NCBI RefSeq assembly: GCF_030063355.1
Contig: NZ_JASISZ010000013.1
Location: forward strand, 58,992-122,991
Reading direction: 5' to 3'
Origin: Streptomyces sp. PH10-H1
GTDB taxonomy: Bacteria > Actinomycetota > Actinomycetes > Streptomycetales > Streptomycetaceae
Length of the DNA stretch: 64,000 bases
The notes below the pieces were generated by a model. That model searched no databases. It was given only the letters and a program-made list of their open reading frames with translations, and had not been told where the DNA came from. Below are positions 1 to 7,773 of the stretch, one piece after another. Made by a program: the position numbers and the translations under genes. Position 1 is the stretch's first letter, and every line of letters begins with the position of its first letter.

Positions 1-122
1 AGGTGCCGCCCGGCCGGGGCCTTCTCGGTGGTCTGCGGGCCGGTCGGATGCGGCTCGGCCGCGCGCGTGCCGGCTGTCCGTTGCTCAGGCGCCCGTTGCT
101 CAGGCGTCCGTTGTTCTGTCAT
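1..122 (-). CDS. N-terminus of probable Dyp-type peroxidase (partial)
   Basis: An open frame of about 40 codons starts with ATG at 122-120. The ATG overlaps the CopCD stop as ATGA, so the two are probably translationally coupled. The visible residues (MTEQRTPEQRAPEQRTAG...) are hydrophilic, with a threefold 15-nt repeat encoding TPEQR/APEQR/TAGTR-like units; no domain is visible before the window edge. I infer a Tat-exported Dyp peroxidase from gene order only: in Streptomyces lividans the sco-ecuC-copCD genes are followed by the peroxidase gene dtpA. The call would fail if the continuing frame lacks a twin-arginine signal and the Dyp GxxDG motif. Confidence 0.5.
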   Translation of the reverse strand, partial: MTEQRTPEQRAPEQRTAGTRAAEPHPTGPQTTEKAPAGRH

Positions 123-1999
123 GGCGTGATCTCTACGTTCCTGGTCTCGGTCACCTGGTCGATGTCGGAGGTGCGCACGGTGACGGACACCTGCCAGGTC
201 CCCGCGAGGGGCAGCTGTACCGCGGCCGCGGTCCAGTGGCCGGTGTCGAGGTGTTGGAGCGGGACGGGGAGCGGGCCGATGTTCTTGGCCTTGAGGGTGA
301 ACTGGAGCTTCACCTCGGGCACGTCGACCGGCACCGGATCCGTGCCGGAGAGCAGTACGTGCACCTCGTTCTGGCCGACCCGTCCCGGGTCGATGGTGAT
401 CAGGGCCTGCCCCTTCCCCTTGGCGCCGCCCGTGTCGTACGGGATGCGGACGCTGAGCGGCAGCCCGGACGAGGCGGTCGGCGCGGGCGCCGTGCCGGTC
501 TTCTCCTGCGCGGCGCGGCCCGGCTGGGTGCCGGTGAGCAGGGTGGTGACGGCGAGGACGACGACGGCGACCGCGACCTCCGCCAGCACGGATCTGCGCA
601 GCGCGGTGCGTTCGAGGTCGGCGTCCCGGGTGCGTCTGGCCTGAGTCCTGTCCCGCGCGGTGCGCTGGTTCCTGAGCTGGGCCTGGCGCGCGGGGTCGGC
701 GGATGAGCCGGCCACGGCGCGCTCGGGCCGCTTGGCGACCGCCGCGGTGGTGACGGACGCGGCGGGTGCGCCGAGCCGCGCCGTCCAGCGCCGGGACAGC
801 CAGGCCAGCTCCACCAGCAGCACGACCAGACCGATCTTCACCAGCAGCAGCTGCCCGTAGGAGGTGGAGACGAAGGCGTCCCACGAGCCGAGCTGCCGCC
901 AGGTCTGGTAGATGCCGGTGGCGACAAGGGTCGCCACCGCCGCGAAGCCGATGCGGGAGAAGCGCTGGACGGCTTCACGTTCGATGCCGAGCCCCGCCAC
1001 GAGCGCGGTCAGCAGCGCGGTCAGGCCGCCCAGCCACACCGCCATCGACAGCAGGTGCACGACATCGACGGGCATGGCGAGGCCGGACTGGATGCCCACG
1101 GAGGCGTGTTCGGCCATCGCCCAGGTCGCGGCGATACCCGTCGCGATGACCCCGCCGCCGATGCCGAGCCCCCAGGCGAGGTCGGCGCGCTCGGCCCGCT
1201 CGCGCTCGGTGGCGGGCGTTCCGTGTTTGGCGTACGAGCCGAACAGGACCGCCAGGAAGACGGCGGCGGCGGCCAGCAGCAGCAGCCGGGAGACGAGGGC
1301 GGCGCCCGGCCGGGTGTTCAGGACGTCGCGCATGGCGCCGAGGTCGAACGCGCCGCCGAGCCCGGTGCCGTTCACATACGGCCCGCGCAGCATCAGCAGC
1401 GCGATGGTGGACGCGACGAGCGCGACCCAGCCGCCGGCCGCGATCCGCTGCATGGGGCGCAGTAGCGCGCCGCGCGGCCAGCACACGGCGAGGAAGACGG
1501 AGGCGCCGACGAGCAGGGCGAAACCGGCGTAGGCGATGTAGCGCCCGATGCCGTAGAGGACACCTGCGGGGCCGCCGCCGACGGCCTGATCCTGGTCGGC
1601 GAGGTTGACGGTGGTCTTGGAGGGCGCGCCGACGGAGAAGGTGAACGCGCCCGCGACCGGGTGGCTGTCCTCCGAGACGGCCTTCCAGGCGACGGTGTAG
1701 GTGCCGTCGCCGAGCCCGGCGCGCAGCGCGACCACGGCGGTGGAGCCGTTGCCGTCCGCGTGCTGCGGCGTGCCGCTGTCCACCCGGCTCCCGGCTGGGT
1801 CGAGGACCCGCACGGAGTCGGCGGACAGCAGTACGCCCTCGGAGAAGGTGAGCCGCACCTGCTGCGGCGCCGTCTTGACGACCGCGCCCTCCCCGGGGGT
1901 GGTGCTCAGCAGCGCGGCATGCGCCGATGCCGGGGCGGCCGCCCCGAGCACGACGGCGAGCAGAGCGCCCAGTACGACCAGCGCACGCCTGACGGTCAT
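119..1999 (-). CDS. CopC/CopD fusion copper protein (CopCD, YcnJ-like)
   Basis: 626 residues. A signal peptide (about 1-26) ends before a His that would be the N-terminal copper ligand (ASA|HAALL). The CopC beta-barrel follows (to about 125) with a second likely ligand in EDSHPV. About eight membrane helices of the CopD type span roughly 150-400, interrupted by charged loops and followed by a basic cytoplasmic stretch. A ninth helix (about 465-485) precedes an extracytoplasmic C-terminal domain resembling YtkA/FixH. CopC binds Cu(II) outside the membrane and CopD is thought to move copper across it. The gene follows the PCu(A)C chaperone by only 10 nt, in a run of genes for extracytoplasmic copper handling. 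Confidence 0.92.
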   Translation of the reverse strand: MTVRRALVVLGALLAVVLGAAAPASAHAALLSTTPGEGAVVKTAPQQVRLTFSEGVLLSADSVRVLDPAGSRVDSGTPQHADGNGSTAVVALRAGLGDGTYTVAWKAVSEDSHPVAGAFTFSVGAPSKTTVNLADQDQAVGGGPAGVLYGIGRYIAYAGFALLVGASVFLAVCWPRGALLRPMQRIAAGGWVALVASTIALLMLRGPYVNGTGLGGAFDLGAMRDVLNTRPGAALVSRLLLLAAAAVFLAVLFGSYAKHGTPATERERAERADLAWGLGIGGGVIATGIAATWAMAEHASVGIQSGLAMPVDVVHLLSMAVWLGGLTALLTALVAGLGIEREAVQRFSRIGFAAVATLVATGIYQTWRQLGSWDAFVSTSYGQLLLVKIGLVVLLVELAWLSRRWTARLGAPAASVTTAAVAKRPERAVAGSSADPARQAQLRNQRTARDRTQARRTRDADLERTALRRSVLAEVAVAVVVLAVTTLLTGTQPGRAAQEKTGTAPAPTASSGLPLSVRIPYDTGGAKGKGQALITIDPGRVGQNEVHVLLSGTDPVPVDVPEVKLQFTLKAKNIGPLPVPLQHLDTGHWTAAAVQLPLAGTWQVSVTVRTSDIDQVTETRNVEITP

Positions 2000-2009
2000 C
2001 GTTCTCCCC

Positions 2010-2480
2010 TCAGCCCTTCGGCCGGTATCCGGCCGGCTCGACCGGCACCTGTACGCCGATCGGGTCGGCCTTGGCGAAGTGCAGTTCCATGGCCACCTTG
2101 TCGCCGGCCACGGGCTTGTGCGCGAGTTCCCTCAGCATCAGATGAGTTCCGCCGCTGCTGAGCGTAAGCCGCCCGCCCGCCGGGACGGTGAGGGAGTTCA
2201 CCTTGCGCATCCGGTTGTCCGCGGTGGTGTGGAGGGTGATGTCAGCGGTCAGGTCGCTGCTGACGGAGGTGAGCTCGGCGTCGGTGTCCCCGGTGTTGCT
2301 GACCGTGAAGTACCCGGCTGCCATGTCCGCCATCACCGGCTGCGGTATGTAGGCCCCGCTCACCGCGAGCCGCGGCCCTTTCGCGCCGGCGTGCGCCATG
2401 GCGTCCGGTGCCGACGAGCAGCCGCCGAGCGCGAAGGAGGCCGCCAGGGCGACCACGGCGGTGGCTGTGCGGCGCCTCAC
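2010..2480 (-). CDS. PCu(A)C-family extracytoplasmic copper chaperone
   Basis: 156 residues, starting with GTG that overlaps the Sco stop by 4 nt. The N-terminus is a lipoprotein signal (ALGGCSS). The mature part is a cupredoxin-like PCu(A)C domain with the His/Met ligand set, visible as LHTTADNRM and THLML. Family members carry Cu(I) to the CuA site of cytochrome oxidase, usually together with Sco. In Streptomyces lividans the homologue ECuC works beside Sco in the same gene order. The short spacings to neighbours support one transcript with sco and copCD. Confidence 0.92.
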   Translation of the reverse strand: MRRRTATAVVALAASFALGGCSSAPDAMAHAGAKGPRLAVSGAYIPQPVMADMAAGYFTVSNTGDTDAELTSVSSDLTADITLHTTADNRMRKVNSLTVPAGGRLTLSSGGTHLMLRELAHKPVAGDKVAMELHFAKADPIGVQVPVEPAGYRPKG

Positions 2481-3139
2481 GGGGCCTCACTCTTAATGAT
2501 CTTCGGCAGGTCGGCGGCGAACTCGTCCGACGTGGTGCCGGACATGTAGAGCACATGCGCCTTGTCGTCCTTCGGCCAGAAGGCCAGGACCTCCGCGCCA
2601 TGGGTGACGGTGATGCTGCCGTCCTTCTCCTTCACCGGCTTGTCGATGCCGATGCCGACGGACTTGGCGGCGGCCTGGATCGTGGTGAAGTCGCCGGTCA
2701 GGCCGGTGAAGTCCTTGTCCTGGGCGGCGAGCCAGGTGCCGAGGCGCTGCGGGGTGTCGCGTTCGGGGTCGGTGCTGACGAACACGACCCGCAGTTTGTC
2801 CTGGTCGGCCTTGGGCAGCCGCGACGTGGCGATCGCGATGTCGCTCATCGTCGTCGGGCACACATCGGGGCAGTTGGTGTAGCCGAAGAAGAGCAGGACG
2901 GGCCGGCCCGCGGTCTCCTTGACCAGGTTGTACGGCTTGCCGTGGGTGTCGGTGAGCGTCAGCTGCGGCTTGCTGAACGGGGTGTCGAGCACGGTGCCCG
3001 GCTTGGACGCCGCTCCGGAGACCGCCGCGACCGGCTGACCTGAGCCGTCGCCGGAGCCGCCGGAGGCTCCGCATCCGGCGAGTGCCGCGAGGGCTGCGAC
3101 GGAGGCCAGGGCGGCGCCGATCTTGAACGTTGTGCGCAT
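2477..3139 (-). CDS. sco: Sco1/SenC-family copper metallochaperone
   Basis: 220 residues from ATG at 3139; an upstream in-frame ATG at 3184 would place a non-signal-like stretch before the lipoprotein signal, so I reject it. The signal ends with a lipobox (ALAGCGA). The thioredoxin fold carries the Cu-binding CxxxC motif (TNCPDVCPTT) and a downstream His in VTHGAEV. Sco proteins deliver or reduce copper for cytochrome c oxidase assembly; in Streptomyces Sco also affects development through copper enzymes. It overlaps the PCu(A)C gene by 4 nt. Upstream, towards ycnI, lies a hairpin enclosing three CACGTGGGGT repeats. Confidence 0.93.
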   Translation of the reverse strand: MRTTFKIGAALASVAALAALAGCGASGGSGDGSGQPVAAVSGAASKPGTVLDTPFSKPQLTLTDTHGKPYNLVKETAGRPVLLFFGYTNCPDVCPTTMSDIAIATSRLPKADQDKLRVVFVSTDPERDTPQRLGTWLAAQDKDFTGLTGDFTTIQAAAKSVGIGIDKPVKEKDGSITVTHGAEVLAFWPKDDKAHVLYMSGTTSDEFAADLPKIIKSEAP

Positions 3140-3166
3140 GAGGATTCCCAAAGAGTGCGGTGGCGA

Positions 3167-3225
3167 GGCCGGGCGGCCGTACACGTGGGGTCACGTGGGG
3201 TCACGTGGGGTACGGCCGCCCGGCC
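3167..3225 (-). promoter_or_regulatory. Inverted repeat enclosing three CACGTGGGGT repeats
   Basis: Perfect 15-bp arms (GGCCGGGCGGCCGTA at 3167-3181 and its complement at 3211-3225) enclose three head-to-tail copies of the 10-bp unit CACGTGGGGT (3182-3211). It lies between the ycnI stop and the sco start, so in the mRNA it would form a long hairpin. There is no U-tract, so an attenuator, a processing site or a DNA-level operator array with one unit per helical turn are all possible. Function is inferred only. Confidence 0.55.
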
Positions 3226-3231
3226 GGTGCG

Positions 3232-3963
3232 TCAGGCGGAGGGGGCGCGGCGGCGTCCGGCCAGGACAGCGAACGCGACGCCGACGGCGCCGATGACGAT
3301 GCCGGCGATGCCCAGGATCCGCGCCGTCGAGTCGCTGCTGTGGGTGTCGGCCGACGCGGCGGCCGTGTCCGTCTTCGCCTTGGCGTCGGCGGCGGGGGCG
3401 GCCGCGCCGTGCTGGCCGGTGGACGCCTCGGTGAGGGTGAGGGAGGGCGCCGGGTTCTGCGGCTCGGGTGCGCCCTCCTTGGGCTCCTCGATCCAGCGCG
3501 CGACCTGGTTGTTGTCGTAGGTCTGCAGGGTCTTGAAGACCAGCTTGGCGGTGTCGGCCGGCAGCGGGCCGAGCGAGACGGGGAACTGCTGGAACTGCCC
3601 CGGTGCGATCTTGCTGCCGGCGGAGGTCCAGGTGATCTTCGTGACGGCCTCGTTGACCATCCCGTCGTCCGTCTTCAGCGGCGTGGCGAGCTTGGCCTTG
3701 GTGACCTCGACGTTCCAGCCGGGCACCGGCTGGGTGGAGACCGACGGGATCGGGTGGTCGGCCGGCAGGTTGACCTCGACCTTGATCGTCGAGGCGCTCT
3801 CCTGCTCGTTGGGGACCTTGAACGAGACGGTGCTGTAGCTGCCCTTGGGGGCGGTGCCGGGCTGCACGGTGACGTGCGCAAAGGCCGGCACGGCTGCCAT
3901 CAGCAGCACGGAACCGGTGAGCGCGCCGACGGTCGTCAGGCGGCGCATGCGTGAACTGGTCAT
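3232..3963 (-). CDS. ycnI: YcnI/DUF1775 copper-binding membrane-anchored protein
   Basis: 243 residues. The signal peptide (about 1-29) ends at AFA|H, leaving His as the first mature residue; YcnI proteins bind copper with this His and a conserved Trp, here probably in RWIEEP. The DUF1775 domain covers about 30-165. A Pro/Ala-rich linker and one C-terminal membrane helix (about 212-232) with a basic tail follow. In Bacillus, ycnI pairs with the CopCD-like ycnJ, matching the copCD gene downstream here. The gene probably shares a transcript with sco, although a hairpin at 3167-3225 could separate them. Confidence 0.92.
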   Translation of the reverse strand: MTSSRMRRLTTVGALTGSVLLMAAVPAFAHVTVQPGTAPKGSYSTVSFKVPNEQESASTIKVEVNLPADHPIPSVSTQPVPGWNVEVTKAKLATPLKTDDGMVNEAVTKITWTSAGSKIAPGQFQQFPVSLGPLPADTAKLVFKTLQTYDNNQVARWIEEPKEGAPEPQNPAPSLTLTEASTGQHGAAAPAADAKAKTDTAAASADTHSSDSTARILGIAGIVIGAVGVAFAVLAGRRRAPSA

Positions 3964-3995
3964 GAGGAGACTCCACGGTGAAGTGGTGAGGGACG

Positions 3996-4028
3996 GGCGG
4001 GCGCGCGTGCGGCACGCGCGAGCCCGCC
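3996..4028 (-). terminator. G+C-rich hairpin between membrane gene and ycnI
   Basis: GGCGGGC/GCGCGTGC pairs with GCACGCGC/GCCCGCC with a 2-nt bulge. It sits after the stop of the 4061-4846 gene and before ycnI. There is no clear U-tract, so it may be an attenuator rather than a full terminator. Confidence 0.45.
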
Positions 4029-4060
4029 TCCCCCCTTCGCACAGGTGGAGAGGGCTCGCG

Positions 4061-4846
4061 TCAGACCGCGAGGGCGTACGCCGGAGGCCCGCGCCGCGCC
4101 AGGCTGTGGCGCAGTCGTACGCTCCCGGCCAGGCCGTGCCCGCAGGCGAACCTGCGGGGCCGGAGCGCGGCGAGCGGGTCGTCGACCGATCCCGCGACCA
4201 GGACGCGCACCAGCGCGACGAGGGCGCCGCGCAGCACGTCGGCCGACAGGCTCACCAGCTGCCACAGGGCGGCCTCGCCGCGCCGCAGCAGCCAGCCCGC
4301 GGCCAGCGCGGCGAACAGGTGGGCGAGCAGCATCGGCAGCGAGTACGCCAGCGCCGAGTGCATCCCGCCGTCACCCGGCTGGGTGACGGGGCTCATCGTC
4401 ATCGTTGACGCCGGGTCGAGGCCGGCGTCGCGGACGATCCGTTCCGCGCCCTGCGGGGTGAGCGTCAGTCCTCTCGCGTGGCCGTCGCACAGCAGGCGGC
4501 CGGCCAGTGCCATGACTCCGTCGGCGCCGTCCCTGGCCGCGGCGGGTTCCGCGCAGACCTGTCCCGCGCCGAACACGGCGTGCAGGGCGAGCTGGCCGAG
4601 CGCGAGCGCCGTGGCGATTCCCGGCAGCGAGCGTTCCCGTCCGGCCAGGGGCGCGGCGACGGCGAAGACCGCGAGGCCGCCCGCCACCAGTGCGCCGGCC
4701 GGGACTCCATGACGGGACGCCAGCCCGTGCCCGGCCGCGGACAGCGCGACACAGACCGCGGTGAACACCGCGGCCCGCAGCAGACGCATTCCGGCGCCCG
4801 CGCGAACGGGAGAGGCAGGGGAACGGGAAGCCATGACGGGCGCCAT
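4061..4846 (-). CDS. Multi-pass membrane protein of the copper locus
   Basis: 261 residues with about five hydrophobic segments (roughly 20-40, 50-70, 80-97, 160-185 and 190-215) and an Arg-rich C-terminus. I see no known catalytic motif. Several Met and His residues near TMTMSPVTQPGDGGMHSALAYSLPM could be metal-related, but that is a guess. It is the first gene of the minus-strand copper run, so it is probably co-expressed with ycnI and sco. An alternative start is ATG at 4834. I do not recognise a function. Confidence 0.75.
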   Translation of the reverse strand: MAPVMASRSPASPVRAGAGMRLLRAAVFTAVCVALSAAGHGLASRHGVPAGALVAGGLAVFAVAAPLAGRERSLPGIATALALGQLALHAVFGAGQVCAEPAAARDGADGVMALAGRLLCDGHARGLTLTPQGAERIVRDAGLDPASTMTMSPVTQPGDGGMHSALAYSLPMLLAHLFAALAAGWLLRRGEAALWQLVSLSADVLRGALVALVRVLVAGSVDDPLAALRPRRFACGHGLAGSVRLRHSLARRGPPAYALAV

Positions 4847-5057
4847 CTTCTCACCGTGCGGAACCGGCGCATACGGGGGGTGTCCGGCTCGCGGGCGTAC
4901 GGGCGAGTCGCCCTTTTACACCTGTACGCCGGGGTCCCGCATCCGCCGAATGAGCGGCATCACGTCAAAAGGACGCTTACGGGGCGCTCTTCGTGGCTAT
5001 AGGTATCGGTAACGACGGGGCAGGTCCTCAGTCAAGCCGTGGCCTGGAGGCTGGAGC

Positions 5058-5501
5058 ATGAGCATCTGGTGGTCTCTCCACTTGCGGCGCGAGGCCGCGA
5101 GCGTTCCGCTCGCCCGACGCCTGCTGCTGGGGACCATGGAGACGGCCGGTGTGGATCCGGAGATCTGCTACGACCTGTCGGTGGCACTGTCCGAGGCGTG
5201 TGCGAACGCGGTGGAGCACGCGGGCGCGGGTGATTACAGCGTGACGGCGAGGATCGACGGCGACCGGTGCCGTATCGAGATCTCGGATTCCGGCCCGGGG
5301 TTCGCGCCCGACCGGCCCCGCCACCAGCTGGCGAGACCGCTGGCCATGAAGGGCCGGCACGCCGAGCACGGGCGGGGGCTGTTTCTCATCGAGGCGCTGG
5401 TGGACCATGTCGATTTCCACAACCGGCCGGGCCGGGGCGCGGTGGTGACGATCGACAAGGTCCTCAAGTGGCGGGACGATTCGCTGCTGAACGCGTCCTG
5501 A
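5058..5501 (+). CDS. Anti-sigma-type histidine-kinase-like ATPase
   Basis: 147 residues of a lone HATPase_c domain of the RsbW/SpoIIAB kind. The N-box is SEACANAVEHA, the G1 box ISDSGPGF, and the ATP-lid region HGRGLFLIEALVD. Such proteins act as serine kinases or anti-sigma factors in partner switching; Streptomyces has many with unknown partners. The start has a GGAGGCTGGAGC Shine-Dalgarno. The stop lies inside a threefold repeat of GACGTCCTGAA-like units (about 5493-5525). The gene is divergent from the copper run and convergent with the ArsR gene. Confidence 0.9.
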   Translation: MSIWWSLHLRREAASVPLARRLLLGTMETAGVDPEICYDLSVALSEACANAVEHAGAGDYSVTARIDGDRCRIEISDSGPGFAPDRPRHQLARPLAMKGRHAEHGRGLFLIEALVDHVDFHNRPGRGAVVTIDKVLKWRDDSLLNAS

Positions 5502-5546
5502 AGACGTCCTGAAGACGTCCTGACGTCGGTCCGCCCAACGCCTCGC

Positions 5547-6077
5547 CTACTCGTCGGACTCTTCCGGGCCGGGGCGTTCCTCCTCGACCAGGAACGCCAT
5601 CACGGTGGCCCCGAGCAGGACGGAGCCGGGGGTGTGCGGGGCGCGGGCCGCCTCGTGCAGCTCGACGAGCAGCTGCGCCAGGCCGGTGCGGAAGGTGTCC
5701 CAGGCCTCGGGCGTCACCCACAGTTCGGCGTCGGAGGTGACGCCCTCCTGTTCCGGCGCGCGTCTGGCCGCGCGGTCGCGGAGGTTGTGCGCGAGTGCCT
5801 CGGCGAGCAGCGGGGCGCCGTCGTGCCGGTCGGACAGCGGAGTGCCGTGCACGGTGCGGTAGCGCCGTTCCCTGCCGCCGCGGTGCGAGCGGACCTCGAT
5901 GAGTTCGACGAGGCCGGCGGCGTCCAGCCGGCGCAGGTGCTGGCTGGCCAGCGCGTGCGAGATGTCCAGTTCCCGGGAGAGTTCCGCCGCGGAGAGCGGG
6001 GAGGCCCACATCAGCGACAGCATGCGCAGCCGCACCGGATGGGCCATGGCGCGCAGCGTGGGGTCGGTTGTCGTCAC
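5547..6077 (-). CDS. ArsR-family winged-helix regulator
   Basis: 176 residues, GTG start. The N-terminal winged helix (about 5-75) has the ArsR layout: AHPVRLRMLSLMWASPLSAAELSRE, then a recognition helix in SHALASQHLRRLDAAGLV. I see no Cys metal-binding motif, so metal sensing is not supported. The C-terminal half (about 90-176) is a helical extension common in actinobacterial regulators. It stands alone between the anti-sigma ATPase and pepP; the target is unknown. Confidence 0.88.
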   Translation of the reverse strand: MTTTDPTLRAMAHPVRLRMLSLMWASPLSAAELSRELDISHALASQHLRRLDAAGLVELIEVRSHRGGRERRYRTVHGTPLSDRHDGAPLLAEALAHNLRDRAARRAPEQEGVTSDAELWVTPEAWDTFRTGLAQLLVELHEAARAPHTPGSVLLGATVMAFLVEEERPGPEESDE

Positions 6078-6181
6078 GGCGGTCAGTAAACCGCCCCGGG
6101 AGCCGGCCGGCGGCGCCCGAGGCGGGTTCTACTCATGACCGTTGCATGACCGTTCCGGTCATATCCACGCATCGCCGCTGG

Positions 6182-7660
6182 TCAGCCCTTGAGACCGGCC
6201 ATCCACGCCTCGACCTCGTCGGACCGGCGCGGCAGCGCGGCCGACAGGTTCCGGCTGCCGTCTGCGGTGACGAGGATGTCGTCCTCGATGCGGACCCCGA
6301 TGCCGCGGTACTCGGCCGGCACCGACACGTCGTCCGCCTGGAAGTACAGGCCGGGCTCGACGGTCAGCACCATGCCGGGCTCCAGCACACAGTCCACATA
6401 CGTCTCGGTGCGCGCGTGCGCGCAGTCGTGGACGTCGAGGCCGAGCATGTGGCCGGTGCCGTGAAGCGTCCAGCGGCGCTGGAGGGCGAGCTCCAGGACG
6501 CGGTCGACCGGGCCCTCGACGAGGCCCCACTCGACGAGCTTCTCGGCGAGTACGCGCTGCGCGGCGTCGTGGAAGTCGCGGTAGGCGGCGCCGGGCTTGA
6601 CCGCCGCGATGCCCGCCTGCTGCGACGCGTAGACCGCGTCGTAGATCTTGCGCTGGATGTCGCTGAACCGCCCGTTGACGGGCAGGGTGCGGGTGACGTC
6701 GGCGGTGTACAGGCTGTGGGTCTCCACACCGGCGTCCAGGAGCAGCAGTTCGCCGGAGCGGACCGGGCCGTCGTTGCGCACCCAGTGGAGGGTCGTGGCG
6801 TGCGGGCCCGCCGCGCAGATCGAGCCGTAGCCGATGTCGTTGCCCTCGACACGGGCCCGCAGGAAGAACGTCCCCTCGATGTACCGCTCGGAGGTCGCCT
6901 CGGCCTTGTCCAGGACCTTGACGACGTCCTCGAAGCCGCGGGTGGTCGAGTCGACGGCCGCCTGCAGCTCGCCGATCTCCCACTCGTCCTTGACCAGGCG
7001 CAGCTCGGAGAGGAATTCCTTCAGCTCGGCGTCGCGCTCCGCGGTGACCTTGTCGGTCAGCGCGCCCTCGACGGCCGCGTCGTAGCCGCGGACGACCCGG
7101 ACCGGGCCGGTCGCCACGGCCAGCTTCGCGATGACCTCGCGGACGTCGGCGCAGGGCAGGCCGAGCAGCTGCGCGCCCTCGGCGAGGCTGTTGCGGCGGC
7201 CGGTCCACAACTCGCCCTGGCCGTCGAGCCAGAACTCGCCGTTCTCGCGGCTGGAGCGGGGGAGCAGGTACGCGGTCGCGTCGTGCCCCTCGCCGGCCTC
7301 GCCGCTCTTGGCGTCCTTGGCGGGCTTGGCGGGCTCCAGGACCAGGATGGCGTCCTGGGTCTGGTCGCCGGTGAGATGGACGTACTCGCTGGACGCGCGG
7401 AAGGGGTATTCCGTGTCATTGGCGCGCGTCTTGAGGTTGCCCGCCGGAATGACCAGCCGCTCGCCCGGGAAGCGGGCGGAGAGCGCGGCCCGGCGGCGGG
7501 CGGCGTGGGGCGCCTGGGCGATCGGCCGCAGGTCGTGCAGTTCGGTGTCGGCCCACTCGGACTTCATCAGCTCGGCGAGCTCGTCGGAGACCTCGGGGTA
7601 GAGACCGTTCTTGCGCTGCTTGATCGGCTGCTCTTCGGCCGCTTCGACCTCTTCGGACAC
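6182..7660 (-). CDS. pepP: Aminopeptidase P family Xaa-Pro peptidase
   Basis: 492 residues from GTG at 7660, chosen because GAGGAGG lies 6 nt upstream; an ATG at 7690 has no such site. The N-terminal creatinase-like domain (to about 215) precedes the pita-bread M24 domain. Metal ligands are visible: DAGVE and TADVT (Asp), TGHMLGLDVHD (His), TVEPGLYF (Glu) and GIGVRIEDDI (Glu). The enzyme removes an N-terminal residue preceding proline and is cytoplasmic with two Mn ions. A charged insert (AKPAKDAKSGEAGEGHD) lies in the N-terminal domain. It appears monocistronic. Confidence 0.94.
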   Translation of the reverse strand: MSEEVEAAEEQPIKQRKNGLYPEVSDELAELMKSEWADTELHDLRPIAQAPHAARRRAALSARFPGERLVIPAGNLKTRANDTEYPFRASSEYVHLTGDQTQDAILVLEPAKPAKDAKSGEAGEGHDATAYLLPRSSRENGEFWLDGQGELWTGRRNSLAEGAQLLGLPCADVREVIAKLAVATGPVRVVRGYDAAVEGALTDKVTAERDAELKEFLSELRLVKDEWEIGELQAAVDSTTRGFEDVVKVLDKAEATSERYIEGTFFLRARVEGNDIGYGSICAAGPHATTLHWVRNDGPVRSGELLLLDAGVETHSLYTADVTRTLPVNGRFSDIQRKIYDAVYASQQAGIAAVKPGAAYRDFHDAAQRVLAEKLVEWGLVEGPVDRVLELALQRRWTLHGTGHMLGLDVHDCAHARTETYVDCVLEPGMVLTVEPGLYFQADDVSVPAEYRGIGVRIEDDILVTADGSRNLSAALPRRSDEVEAWMAGLKG

Positions 7661-7773
7661 GTCCTGCCTCCTCGCAATAGACCCATCCATCGTATGTGCG
7701 TACGGAAGGCCGACTACAGGGGGCTTAGGTCACCAAGTGCGGCAAAGCGGACTCGCTGCGACCGGAGGTGTCG

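Noticed and set aside
5547..6077. ArsR protein as the copper regulator of the neighbouring operon
   Set aside because: No metal-binding Cys/His motif is visible and the gene is separated from the copper genes by an unrelated divergent gene.
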